Shown here one piece after another: positions 41,513 to 49,796 of a stretch of DNA of 64,000 nt. The first letter of the stretch is position 1. Every line of letters begins with the position of its first letter. The stretch is from an uncultured Bacteriovoracaceae bacterium (GTDB taxonomy: Bacteria > Bdellovibrionota > Bacteriovoracia > Bacteriovoracales > Bacteriovoracaceae). The position numbers and the translations under genes were made by a program. Where the stretch lies: the NCBI GenBank assembly GCA_950054155.1, contig CATLOT010000002.1:1-64000 (forward strand), read 5' to 3'. The notes beneath the pieces were generated by a model. It searched no databases. It was not told the DNA's origin and was given only the letters and a program-made list of their open reading frames with translations.

Positions 41513-42787
41513 CTATTCTAACGCTTTAAGCGTCTCAGAGGCAGGAAAAAAGAACTCTTTCTTGTAATTAAATTTAGCACCACCCGTTGTGCTCCAAAGA
41601 TGCTCAACGGTCTTATTTTGGACAACCTTTGCATTTCCCTTCCAGCCAGTAAGCTGATGGAAGACCCCAAAAGGAATGCGGCCAGCATCTGAATTGATCA
41701 ATCCAGCAAGAGCACTCGTATGGTAAAGTGTTCCCGTTTTAGCAACCATGGTATTGGCCATACGACTAGAAGTAAGACGCTTTTTAAACGTTCCCCCATC
41801 ACTACCTGGCACCGCCACGACTTCTTGAATTGTCGTAGTGCCCCCATCAAGAATTCGATCTAAGCGAGAGATAAGAGTTGTCACCGTACGGCATGTCGAC
41901 TTATTGTCCACACGGCTTCCCTTGCGAGTCGTATTGAGACCAGAGCCCGTGTACATTTTCATCGTCGTCACTTCACCGCTCTCTTCCTCACTCTTCACTT
42001 TTTCAAGATAGGCATCAAAGGCTTTCTCTCCTCCGAGCTTATCAAAAACCTGATCAGCGATATAGTTGTTACTCATGATATTCATAAACTTAAGATACTT
42101 CGAAATAGGTGGTGACAGGTGTTGATAGCCTTCTGCTTGAGGAAAGGGCATGTCATTGCGGTGATAGACCTTTCCTACTTTAAGAGTGAGATCACTCCAC
42201 TTATCTGGAATATTGAGTTCTTCTTTTAAAGAAGAAGGCAGTGACTTCACGTAACTTTGATAAGCTGGCTTTAGCTTATTCCAAGTTGGAGTATTCCAAA
42301 AATCTTTTAAATTCGCCGCCGTTCGTGCAGGGCTCACTGTCAGCAGATTACCTAGATAGTCTTCTGCTTTAGTATAAACGCGAGTGTTGTCATCAAAAGA
42401 AATCTCTTCTAATTCCGTCACACCAATCTCATTGAGTTGGGCCAGGAGAAAGAAGAGTTTTCTCTTTGAATAAACGGGATCAAGACTTCCTTCAATATGA
42501 AGTTTCTTACCAGAGAGATAGAATTTCGTCTCATACTGATAATCAGCTCCTAGTTCTTCAATCGCCCACAATGAAGTGATTACTTTTGAAACACTTGCTA
42601 TGGTGACAAGCTTATCTTCGTTCTCTCCATAGAGACGACCATTTTCGCGATAGCAGAATGAGTTCTTACTATTGGTAGTATTAAAATCTCTATTGAGTTC
42701 TCGCCACTTTTCTTCAGGTGATTTTCCTAAAGTTTGGTGGGCGAGCCCAAGAGAGAGAATTAGGGCAGCGACTTTTGTCTTCTTCAT
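41513..42787 (-). CDS. dacB: D-alanyl-D-alanine carboxypeptidase/endopeptidase, PBP4 (S13) type
   Basis: The 424-residue exported enzyme has the penicillin-binding motifs of peptidase family S13: SVSK (Ser65 to Lys68) in VTIASVSKVITS, SNN in NIMSNNYIAD, and KTG in VAKTGTLYHTS. The domain between motifs is smaller than in E. coli PBP4. It would trim or cut D-Ala-D-Ala or cross-linked stems of peptidoglycan. In Bdellovibrio, PBP4-like enzymes round the prey cell; a comparable role is possible but not shown here. The signal peptide is MKKTKVAALILSLGLAHQTLG. It heads the operon with the ankyrin gene. Confidence 0.9.
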   Translation of the reverse strand: MKKTKVAALILSLGLAHQTLGKSPEEKWRELNRDFNTTNSKNSFCYRENGRLYGENEDKLVTIASVSKVITSLWAIEELGADYQYETKFYLSGKKLHIEGSLDPVYSKRKLFFLLAQLNEIGVTELEEISFDDNTRVYTKAEDYLGNLLTVSPARTAANLKDFWNTPTWNKLKPAYQSYVKSLPSSLKEELNIPDKWSDLTLKVGKVYHRNDMPFPQAEGYQHLSPPISKYLKFMNIMSNNYIADQVFDKLGGEKAFDAYLEKVKSEEESGEVTTMKMYTGSGLNTTRKGSRVDNKSTCRTVTTLISRLDRILDGGTTTIQEVVAVPGSDGGTFKKRLTSSRMANTMVAKTGTLYHTSALAGLINSDAGRIPFGVFHQLTGWKGNAKVVQNKTVEHLWSTTGGAKFNYKKEFFFPASETLKALE

Positions 42788-42977
42788 AATTTCTCCTCAA
42801 TTTAGGTTTGGGTGCTCGGGGCTTATATCACGCAGAGTATTTTTTAAAAGAAGAAGACGCACCGCATGACTTTTTTACACATCGCGTTGCTTTGTTTTTT
42901 TTTAAGTGATACTTCTCGCTACACAAAAAGTAAATCCCAAATCGATTACTCAGGAAAACCCAAATGAGGAGAATAGC

Positions 42978-43964
42978 ATGAAACTACCTAAGTATCTAAA
43001 AACACTAGCGCTTTCTTCAGCCCTAATCGCTCCCCTGAGCGCTCAGGCCGACATGTATGAAGTTCTTAACAACGTCATGGCCACTATTAACCCCAACGCC
43101 GGCATCGTTGGTCCTGTTTATCGTCACAAGACGAAAGTTCAGGACAAATATGGTGACGAACTGGCAAAGATCCTTATCAAAGAAGCGCACAACAAAGCGA
43201 AGCGCTACTTAGCTGAAGGCAATACACAGGCCTATTATGCTTTTATGGGTCTCGCCTTCACGGTTCCTAATCAAGAAGGACTCATGGTTCACTTTCGTGA
43301 AGTTCCTGCTGATAAAGACTACTGTAATGATGCTCGTACTCAGGGTAAGAAGATCAAGTCTTCAAAAGCAAAGAAGCAATTTCAAAGCACCCTTAATAAT
43401 AGAGGTCTTCTAAGAGATAGAAGCAAAGGCTTTCTTGTTCCTTGTAACAAAATCTCTGGTGTCAGCACTTACAAGCAACTCATCGTTGGTGGTAGTGACG
43501 GCTCGGACGTTGGAATCATGCAACTTAGTGCTCTTTGGCACTATGAAGAATTCCTAAAAGAAGTCAAATACGCTTCTGTTCAAAGTACGGTAAGGTATGG
43601 CCTTAATTACCTTGAGCGCCAATTTCGCTCGGCCTTTAGAAATCATAAGTCTCTTGGCTGTTTTAAGAACCAGCGCGGTGGAATTGATTATCAGAAACTC
43701 ATCCGTGGCTCTTGGTCCGCCTATAACGGAGGACCTTCACAGAAGTGTCGCTTCGCTGATACCAATAGTGACTTTGCTGGCCATGATCGTGGCTTTAAGA
43801 AGAACCTCCAAAAGACTCTTGATCTCAATAATGGTGGAGTCTTTGGCTTTGATGAAAGTCTCGAAATTAAATTAACACCAAAAATGAGAGCAGTAGTTGA
43901 AGAAATCGTCTCAAACCTAGAGAATGGTACTAACGTTAGAAACCAAATCGAGACGATCCTTTAA
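42978..43964 (+). CDS. Lysozyme-like/SLT-type lytic transglycosylase homologue
   Basis: The 328-residue exported protein (signal MKLPKYLKTLALSSALIAPLSAQA) has the lysozyme-fold features GIMQLSALWHY (about 179-189) and WSAYNGGPSQKC near 257-268, as in Slt transglycosylases. The usual catalytic Glu a short way before GLMQ is missing. Instead VPNQEGLMVHFREVP supplies Glu100 about 80 residues earlier, so an inserted segment may separate them. Activity is therefore plausible, not certain. GAGGAG precedes the ATG. It is divergent from dacB and overlaps the next gene by 1 bp. Confidence 0.7.
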   Translation: MKLPKYLKTLALSSALIAPLSAQADMYEVLNNVMATINPNAGIVGPVYRHKTKVQDKYGDELAKILIKEAHNKAKRYLAEGNTQAYYAFMGLAFTVPNQEGLMVHFREVPADKDYCNDARTQGKKIKSSKAKKQFQSTLNNRGLLRDRSKGFLVPCNKISGVSTYKQLIVGGSDGSDVGIMQLSALWHYEEFLKEVKYASVQSTVRYGLNYLERQFRSAFRNHKSLGCFKNQRGGIDYQKLIRGSWSAYNGGPSQKCRFADTNSDFAGHDRGFKKNLQKTLDLNNGGVFGFDESLEIKLTPKMRAVVEEIVSNLENGTNVRNQIETIL

Positions 43965-44860
43965 TGAAAAAAAGCTTAATACCAATTTCCCTTTTAGCAG
44001 TAGGCCTTGTGGCCTACTACTTCTGGGGGATGAAAACACCACAGAACACACCAGAAAATACACCGGAAAAAATGATTCCTGAAAGTGCCTATTCTGAATT
44101 GAATGACACGCAAACGAAGGTCTTCTCCACGGTCTTTGATAAAGAGACCATGAAGTCTCAGGCCTTTAAAGTTTTTAGTGATCCCGCAACTTCGGCCGAT
44201 TTCTATCTTGAAGGAGCTAATCTTAGTGCAGAAGCTGGAAAAGAATTTCTTAAAAAAGCCTTTAAGAACTTAAAGGGTTGCGCTAAAGAAGGCTGTGGTC
44301 AGGGACCAGATGATGACGGCTTCTATGATCCTGCTAATACTGTTGCCATGATCAGTATGAAACGAATTTTGGAAGCGGCCCTTATTGACCCAGAAGGACT
44401 TGAAGCAAAGGAGTGGCTCCAAAAGGAAGATCTACTCGACTACTTAGAGACACCTAATCAAAAAGTTCGCCAATTGGCCCTAAAGAATCTTCTCACACTT
44501 CACCAAGGTGAGGAAATTGTCTCCGATATCATGAATAAGGGAAAAGAGCTCAAAGGCTATCAAGCTGCAGATATTGTCGAAGCCCTTCTGCCTTACGCCA
44601 ATGCCGGAGATACAGAAGGGTTTGTAGCGGGAGTGATTGACATCATGAGTGGAAAAGATGCTCTTACAATTACAGAAGTTCTTGAAAAATCAGAAGGACT
44701 TAAGGCCAATATAGATCAGATTGAAAAAATTGGTAGTGAATTATGCCCTTATAAGAGAGAGTCTGGGCAGGAAGCAAACTTTAAGGCCATGAACTATTCC
44801 ATGAAAGTCATGGCCCAGAATAATCAGCTTAGCTTTAGTCTCGATTCTTACTGTCGATAA
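43964..44860 (+). CDS. Membrane-anchored helical-repeat protein of unknown function
   Basis: The 298-residue protein starts with a hydrophobic anchor (MKKSLIPISLLAVGLVAYYFWG). The outer part begins with a Thr/Pro/Asn-rich spacer (MKTPQNTPENTPEKM). The rest is all-helical with a HEAT/ARM-like look (LDYLETPNQKVRQLALKNLL). Cysteines GCAKEGCGQG (about 104-108), LCPY and SYC may form disulfides. The ATG overlaps the stop of the lysozyme-like gene by one base (TAATG), so the two are co-translated, and it could hold or control the wall enzyme. Its 3' end overlaps the convergent gene by 13 bp. Confidence 0.7.
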   Translation: MKKSLIPISLLAVGLVAYYFWGMKTPQNTPENTPEKMIPESAYSELNDTQTKVFSTVFDKETMKSQAFKVFSDPATSADFYLEGANLSAEAGKEFLKKAFKNLKGCAKEGCGQGPDDDGFYDPANTVAMISMKRILEAALIDPEGLEAKEWLQKEDLLDYLETPNQKVRQLALKNLLTLHQGEEIVSDIMNKGKELKGYQAADIVEALLPYANAGDTEGFVAGVIDIMSGKDALTITEVLEKSEGLKANIDQIEKIGSELCPYKRESGQEANFKAMNYSMKVMAQNNQLSFSLDSYCR

Positions 44861-45393
44861 AGAAAGGCATCAAAGTAAACTTCAACAACTTTACTCTTGG
44901 TGCCTAATCCTACTTTACAAAGATCACCACCATCCCTTTTTAATTCTTCTCTTAAGAATGAGATGAACTTATCTGAAGTTTCTTCCCTTTGCAGGGCTTC
45001 ACAGCTTAGGTCTTGATAATGAGAGAGCCTCTTACTTAAAATGTATTCATCAAAATGGCCTTCAACAAGACGAGAAAAAGTTCCAAGACCAATACTCTCC
45101 CTTTCACTTTGGCTGATATCAGAATCCATATCCTGATCTTCTTTTACAAGAGAACAAAGATCACTATATTCAGACTTTGCCACTCTTGAAAAATAGCGCA
45201 CAAATTCATCAGTACTCAATTCATTCGTTAGTTCAAAACAAGACATATCAAGATAACGATCAATTGAAGGCAATTTTAAATCGCTTTGAGCTGGCCTTCT
45301 CTTTTGCTCCTTACCTGAGTCTTCCCAGATCGGAGCTTTAGCTCCTAGTGACAACATTGAAAAAAACGCAAGTGCATACAATACTGGTCTCAT
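44848..45393 (-). CDS. Small secreted protein of unknown function
   Basis: The 181-residue exported protein (signal MRPVLYALAFFSMLSLGAKA) is helical and acidic. It contains two similar halves: LDMSCFELTNELSTDEFVRYFSRVA and, further on, YQDLSCEALQREETSDKFISFL, each with DxSCxxL and a following LCxVG/LCSLV cysteine. It thus looks like a tandem duplication of a module of about 75 residues with two cysteines. GAGGAG precedes ATG 45393. No family recognised. Confidence 0.65.
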   Translation of the reverse strand: MRPVLYALAFFSMLSLGAKAPIWEDSGKEQKRRPAQSDLKLPSIDRYLDMSCFELTNELSTDEFVRYFSRVAKSEYSDLCSLVKEDQDMDSDISQSERESIGLGTFSRLVEGHFDEYILSKRLSHYQDLSCEALQREETSDKFISFLREELKRDGGDLCKVGLGTKSKVVEVYFDAFLYRQ

Positions 45394-45612
45394 GCCAGGC
45401 TCCTCTAAAAAGTTAGGTTTGCCCCTATACATCCAAAATCAATGCCATTCTTTCTTATTCAGTTTCAGGTACTTAGACTTTCCTCCCCCTTCCAGCTTTC
45501 TGGCGGCCGTCCAAACTTTAGTCACCCCTTATAAATTTTTCTAAGCTTTCCCCTAAAAATTTTAAATCCTGCATAATGGCTTCACAACCCAAACAAAGCA
45601 GTGAGGAATTTT

Positions 45613-45999
45613 ATGAAATACGCCCTTTTAATTACCCTATCTCTAATGGTCTCAATCCAGGCACGTCCACCTCATGTAGATGAGAGAACTGTAGCCGAAG
45701 AGATTTATGACATGAATCAAATTGGAAAGATCAACGCTACAATGATCAACCAAGTAACAATGAAAGTTATAGAAGCTGAGAGAAATGCTGAGGCCGCTAT
45801 CAATAACCTTGGTGAACCTTATACTTACATGGAAGGGAAAATTCAGGCAGCGATTATTGATATCATTTACACTTCCCTAAAAGAGGCTAAAGCAAAGGCT
45901 GATCTTCTTCTCGATAAACCAGAGGTCCTCGATTCAGATATCGAAGCAATTGAGATTCTTCTTGAAGATGTCAGCACTAATATAGATCAATTAAACTAA
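45613..45999 (+). CDS. Small secreted helical protein
   Basis: The 128-residue exported protein (signal MKYALLITLSLMVSIQA) is all-helical in the mature part, rich in Ala, Glu, Ile and Lys, without cysteines. I do not recognise it. GAGG lies seven bases before ATG 45613, favouring it over a codon four residues upstream. It shares a bidirectional terminator at 46054-46094 with the convergent gene. Confidence 0.62.
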   Translation: MKYALLITLSLMVSIQARPPHVDERTVAEEIYDMNQIGKINATMINQVTMKVIEAERNAEAAINNLGEPYTYMEGKIQAAIIDIIYTSLKEAKAKADLLLDKPEVLDSDIEAIEILLEDVSTNIDQLN

Positions 46000-46053
46000 G
46001 AACTCCTAGACAGAGTATTTTCTTAGCTCTCCCTTGCCTAACTTTGAGTTAAG

Positions 46054-46094
46054 AAAAAAAGGGGCCACTCCAAACCAGAGTGGCCTTTTTTTTT
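46054..46094. terminator. Bidirectional terminator between convergent genes
   Basis: A perfect 8-bp stem GGCCACTC / GAGTGGCC (46063-46070 and 46078-46085), 7-nt loop, is flanked by seven As on the left and nine Ts on the right. It therefore works for both the gene ending at 45999 (plus) and the one ending at 46099 (minus). Confidence 0.92.
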
Positions 46095-46098
46095 ATGA

Positions 46099-46590
46099 TT
46101 AAAGATAATCAAAGAGGATGTAAGTCTTCCAGCTCTTATAATCTACAACCTTAACAATCCCATTATAAGGACCTGGTCCGATCCATACGATAGAGTTTTG
46201 AAGATCAAAGCTCTCATCTAAAATAAGCTCACCGCTTAAGAAATGATTATTGCCTTTAGGAAGGCGACACGTAGGGATCGCTTTTCCATTGGCCGAAACA
46301 ATTTCAAGCTTCCCATTAAAGTTTTCACCCGTGCAGTTGCGATAAATGAAATCAGCGCTATAGCCGCCAAGATAAGAGACCTCATCTTCACGCCACTGAG
46401 AAAAGGAAGCATGGGGTTTATTAACAACCGCTAGGTGAGAGAGAAAATCATCATCTCTATCCACTATCCTTTCGATGACATTTGTCACCTCACTTTGACC
46501 AATTTCCCTCGTTTGATAATTGAGGTATTGACCCACTTCGGCTGAAAAAGAAGAGCATGAAAAAAGGGCTAAAAAAATGAGAGACTTCAT
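46099..46590 (-). CDS. Small secreted protein of unknown function
   Basis: The 163-residue exported protein (signal MKSLIFLALFSCSSFSAE) is strand-rich, with two cysteines (YRNCTGENF, PTCRLP) about 22 residues apart that may pair, and an aromatic end (SWKTYILFDYL). No family recognised. GGAG precedes the ATG. It ends at the shared terminator. Confidence 0.65.
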   Translation of the reverse strand: MKSLIFLALFSCSSFSAEVGQYLNYQTREIGQSEVTNVIERIVDRDDDFLSHLAVVNKPHASFSQWREDEVSYLGGYSADFIYRNCTGENFNGKLEIVSANGKAIPTCRLPKGNNHFLSGELILDESFDLQNSIVWIGPGPYNGIVKVVDYKSWKTYILFDYL

Positions 46591-46671
46591 CGTAACTCCA
46601 GTTGCTATAGGGGGAATTACTTTATGGTAGTAGGTTTCTTTTCTAAGTTAATGGCGCGGCACTATTTGCCT

Positions 46672-46704
46672 AAAAAAAAAAAGGGGCCCCCAATTGGGAG
46701 CCCC
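46672..46704 (-). terminator. Terminator of fusA
   Basis: A 9-bp stem with one mismatch (46683-46691 with 46696-46704), loop AATT, is followed on the minus strand by a run of eleven Ts (complement of 46672-46682). It lies about 25 bp past the fusA stop. Confidence 0.9.
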
Positions 46705-46729
46705 TTTCATTAAGAATTGTAATAAACGA

Positions 46730-48895
46730 TTAATCGTCGTTAGCAAGCTTCTCAGCACGCTTCTTCATAACATCATCAGCGATATTTGAAGGAGCTTCAG
46801 CGTAACGAGCAAATTCCATCGTGTAAGACGCTTTACCAGCAGTTGCTGAACGAAGGTCATTTGAGTAACCAAACATTTCAGAAAGTGGAACTTCAGCGTT
46901 TACGATTACCTCACCATTGGGATCAGTCTCTGTACCTTGGATAAGACCACGTCTTGAAGAAAGGTCACCAATAACTGTCCCTTGGTACTCATCAGGAGTT
47001 GTCACTTCAACTTTCATGAGTGGCTCAAGAAGAGCTGGGTTTGCGTTCTTAATTGCTTTTCTCATCGCCTGACGAGCAGCAATACGGAAGGCCATATCTG
47101 AAGAGTCAACATCGTGGTACTTACCGTCCTGAAGGAAGACTTCACAGTCAATAACAGGGAAGGCCGCAAGTGGACCATTGTCCATAACGTCTTCAAAACC
47201 TTTCTCACAGGCACCAATGAATTCACCAGGAATCGATCCCCCTTTAATTTCATTGTGGAATTTGAAAACCTGATCTTCTGCATCTTTGTTGTCAGCTGTA
47301 AGAGGACGAAGAGTTCCCACAACCTGACCAAATTGACCAGAACCACCAGTTTGCTTCTTGTGAGTGTATTCAAATGGAGTTTCCGTTGTAATGGTCTCAC
47401 GGTAGTTAACCTGTGGAGCACCAACTTCTGGATTACATCCGTATTCACGCTTAAGACGCTCAACATAGATTTCAAGGTGAAGCTCACCCATACCAGCAAT
47501 ACGTGTTTCTCCTGATTCTTCATCAGTGAAAACGTGGAAAGTTGGATCTTCTTTCATGAAACGCTGAAGACCTTTAGAAAGCTTCGCTTGTTCTGCTTTG
47601 TCTTTTACGTTGATAGAAAGCTCGATCACTGGAATTGGTACGTGAATACCTTCACAAGAGATATCAAGATCATCATCATTTCCTACGAAAGTATCACCTG
47701 AAGCACAGTCAATACCTACGAGAGCGACGATGTCACCAGCGTGAGCTTCGTCGATATTCGCACGGTCATTTGACATCATTCTCACGATACGACCGATACG
47801 AGTCTTCTTCTTCGTACGTGTATTGTAAACAGTATCACCCTTATTAAGAGTTCCTGAGTAAATACGAGTATAAGTTAGCTGACCAAATTGCTCATCAGTA
47901 ATTTTAAAGGCCATCATAACAAGGTTCTTAGTTGGATCTGGTTCAAGGTGAATATTCTCTTCAGTTCCATCTTTCATTTCTCTCTTCGCACTTGGCTTTT
48001 CACACTCAAGTGGTGAAGGAAGGTATCTGGCAACAGCTTCGAGAAGTGCTTGAACACCTTTGTTTTTGAAAGCAGAACCCATGAAAACAGGAGTTAGCTC
48101 AAGAGAGTTAACACCGGCCTTAACACACTTGTGAAGATCGTCTTCACTTGGCTCGTTTCCTTCAAGGTATGCTTCCATAACTTCATCATCAAATTCAGCA
48201 ACAGCATCGATCATCTCTGCTCTTACTTCTTCCATTTGATCAACGAGATCAGCTGGACATTCTTCAATGCGAACTTTCTCACCGTTGTCTCCATCAAAGT
48301 AGTAGGCTTTCTTAGTAATCAGATCAACAACACCTTCAAAGGCATCTTCAGCACCGATTGGGATTTGCATAAGAACAGCATTGTGACCAAGCTTCTCTCT
48401 AAGAGCATCACGACCCTTAAATGGGTTCGCACCCATACGGTCCATTTTGTTCATGAAAGAAAGACGAGGAACACGGTAACGCTTCATCTGACGGTCAACA
48501 GTAATTGACTGCGATTGAACACCAGAAACAGAACAAAGAACGAGAATCGCACCATCGAGAACACGAAGTGAACGCTCAACTTCTACAGTGAAGTCAACGT
48601 GTCCGGGAGTATCAATGATATTAACACGTGTATCTTTGTCTACACCTGCTGCGTGAGTTGTTCCTTTACCTTCAAAGCCGCGCCACCATACAGTCGTTGC
48701 AGCAGAAGTAATAGTAATACCCTTCTCTTTTTCAAGTTCCATGTGGTCCATAGTCGCGCCATCGCCGCCACCACGAACGTCTTCAATTTTGTGGATTTCA
48801 CCACAGTAGAAAAGGATCCTTTCCGTCAGGGTTGTCTTCCCTGAGTCAATATGGGCAGAGATCCCAATGTTTCTGGTTTTCGCCATTAATTTCAT
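46730..48895 (-). CDS. fusA: Elongation factor G, mtEFG1/spdEFG1 type
   Basis: This 721-residue GTPase moves tRNA and mRNA through the ribosome. G1 is GISAHIDSGKTTLTERIL, G2 is GITITSAATTVWW, G3 is DTPGHVDFTVEVERSLRVLDG, and G4 is NKMDRMG. The AHIDSGKTTL and SAATTVWW forms, plus GHNAVLMQIPIG and SAFKNKGVQALLEAV, match the mitochondrial EF-G1/spirochaete-planctomycete (spdEFG1) subfamily rather than the common bacterial EF-G, which has AHIDAGKTTTTERIL. Domains II-V follow normally (GGSIPGEF, MFGYSNDLRSATAG). Start 48895 has GGAG six bases before. It stands alone here, not in a str operon with rpsL, rpsG and tuf. Confidence 0.96.
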   Translation of the reverse strand: MKLMAKTRNIGISAHIDSGKTTLTERILFYCGEIHKIEDVRGGGDGATMDHMELEKEKGITITSAATTVWWRGFEGKGTTHAAGVDKDTRVNIIDTPGHVDFTVEVERSLRVLDGAILVLCSVSGVQSQSITVDRQMKRYRVPRLSFMNKMDRMGANPFKGRDALREKLGHNAVLMQIPIGAEDAFEGVVDLITKKAYYFDGDNGEKVRIEECPADLVDQMEEVRAEMIDAVAEFDDEVMEAYLEGNEPSEDDLHKCVKAGVNSLELTPVFMGSAFKNKGVQALLEAVARYLPSPLECEKPSAKREMKDGTEENIHLEPDPTKNLVMMAFKITDEQFGQLTYTRIYSGTLNKGDTVYNTRTKKKTRIGRIVRMMSNDRANIDEAHAGDIVALVGIDCASGDTFVGNDDDLDISCEGIHVPIPVIELSINVKDKAEQAKLSKGLQRFMKEDPTFHVFTDEESGETRIAGMGELHLEIYVERLKREYGCNPEVGAPQVNYRETITTETPFEYTHKKQTGGSGQFGQVVGTLRPLTADNKDAEDQVFKFHNEIKGGSIPGEFIGACEKGFEDVMDNGPLAAFPVIDCEVFLQDGKYHDVDSSDMAFRIAARQAMRKAIKNANPALLEPLMKVEVTTPDEYQGTVIGDLSSRRGLIQGTETDPNGEVIVNAEVPLSEMFGYSNDLRSATAGKASYTMEFARYAEAPSNIADDVMKKRAEKLANDD

Positions 48896-49007
48896 GCGTT
48901 TCTCCAATCGTGATTATCAATGTTTTGCGATGAATATTAGTGCGCTAAGCGTTCATCGTCAAAAAAAATATAGACAGAAAACCATCATTACTTTAACTTT
49001 GCGTCAC

Positions 49008-49658
49008 ATGAGAGGAAGAGACATTTCAAAAGTTGATTTATACGAATCAGTAAAGGCCCTGGTAGAAACTGACGAGAGCGGTGACAAGCACATCCACCTC
49101 GCTCAACAAAAGCTTTTTACGCTCTTTAGCATTGCTTTTCAGTACATGCTCTTTAGAAGCACTAAGAACCCTGGCGCCTATATTATTAGAATTGAAGATT
49201 CTGCCCTAGCTGATAAGCTGGCTAAGAAGTCTAAAGACCCGAGTACGAGGCGCTTTATTCAATCCCTCCTTCTTCCCCGTAAACTTAAGTATCAAAAGTC
49301 GACCTTCTTCCTTGATTTCTTTCACATTGGTTCCTGGTCTTTAACAAACGATATCCCCAAAGAGAAAATCCAAGGGGCTATTGTCGTTAAGAACACCAAC
49401 AAGCGCCCTATGATGGAGATTCAAGAGGATGAAGAAGGCGAAATGGACCCCATGGCCCAACTTCCTCAAGACTACTTCATCTCAAGTCTTACTGAGTTTG
49501 TGCCAAAGACCATTACCGTTGCCTACGACTGGCAAAAAGAAGACCACCTCCCCCTTAAAGAAGTGAACTTTCCTTTTATTAAGAAAGAGAAAGAGCACGT
49601 GGCAGGCCTTACCCTCTCAAGAGAGCTGGACCTCGATAATATTGACGACAAAGAGTAG
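49008..49658 (+). CDS. Cytosolic protein of unknown function
   Basis: I do not recognise this protein of about 216 residues. It is soluble, with a helical N-terminal half (VDLYESVKALVETDESGDKHIH) and a C-terminal half with an acidic stretch EIQEDEEGEMDPMAQ. There is no signal peptide or cysteine. The frame is open upstream to 48867, crossing the fusA start on the other strand; I take ATG 49008, though ATG 48930 is possible. Neither has a clear Shine-Dalgarno. It is divergent from fusA. Confidence 0.6.
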   Translation: MRGRDISKVDLYESVKALVETDESGDKHIHLAQQKLFTLFSIAFQYMLFRSTKNPGAYIIRIEDSALADKLAKKSKDPSTRRFIQSLLLPRKLKYQKSTFFLDFFHIGSWSLTNDIPKEKIQGAIVVKNTNKRPMMEIQEDEEGEMDPMAQLPQDYFISSLTEFVPKTITVAYDWQKEDHLPLKEVNFPFIKKEKEHVAGLTLSRELDLDNIDDKE

Positions 49659-49796
49659 TATTATCAATTAGTTAGAGGTTTTCGTCTAAGAGCTAGCCGT
49701 CTTCTGTAATTATTTCCCTCACTGTTCGATTTTAGTGAACGCCGCGTTATTTTTGGTTATGATAGCCCCAATAAATAATAAGGATAGAAATAGCAG

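Noticed and set aside
48131..48508. Plus-strand open frame of 125 codons inside fusA
   Set aside because: Antisense shadow of EF-G coding sequence; the amino-acid composition is not protein-like.
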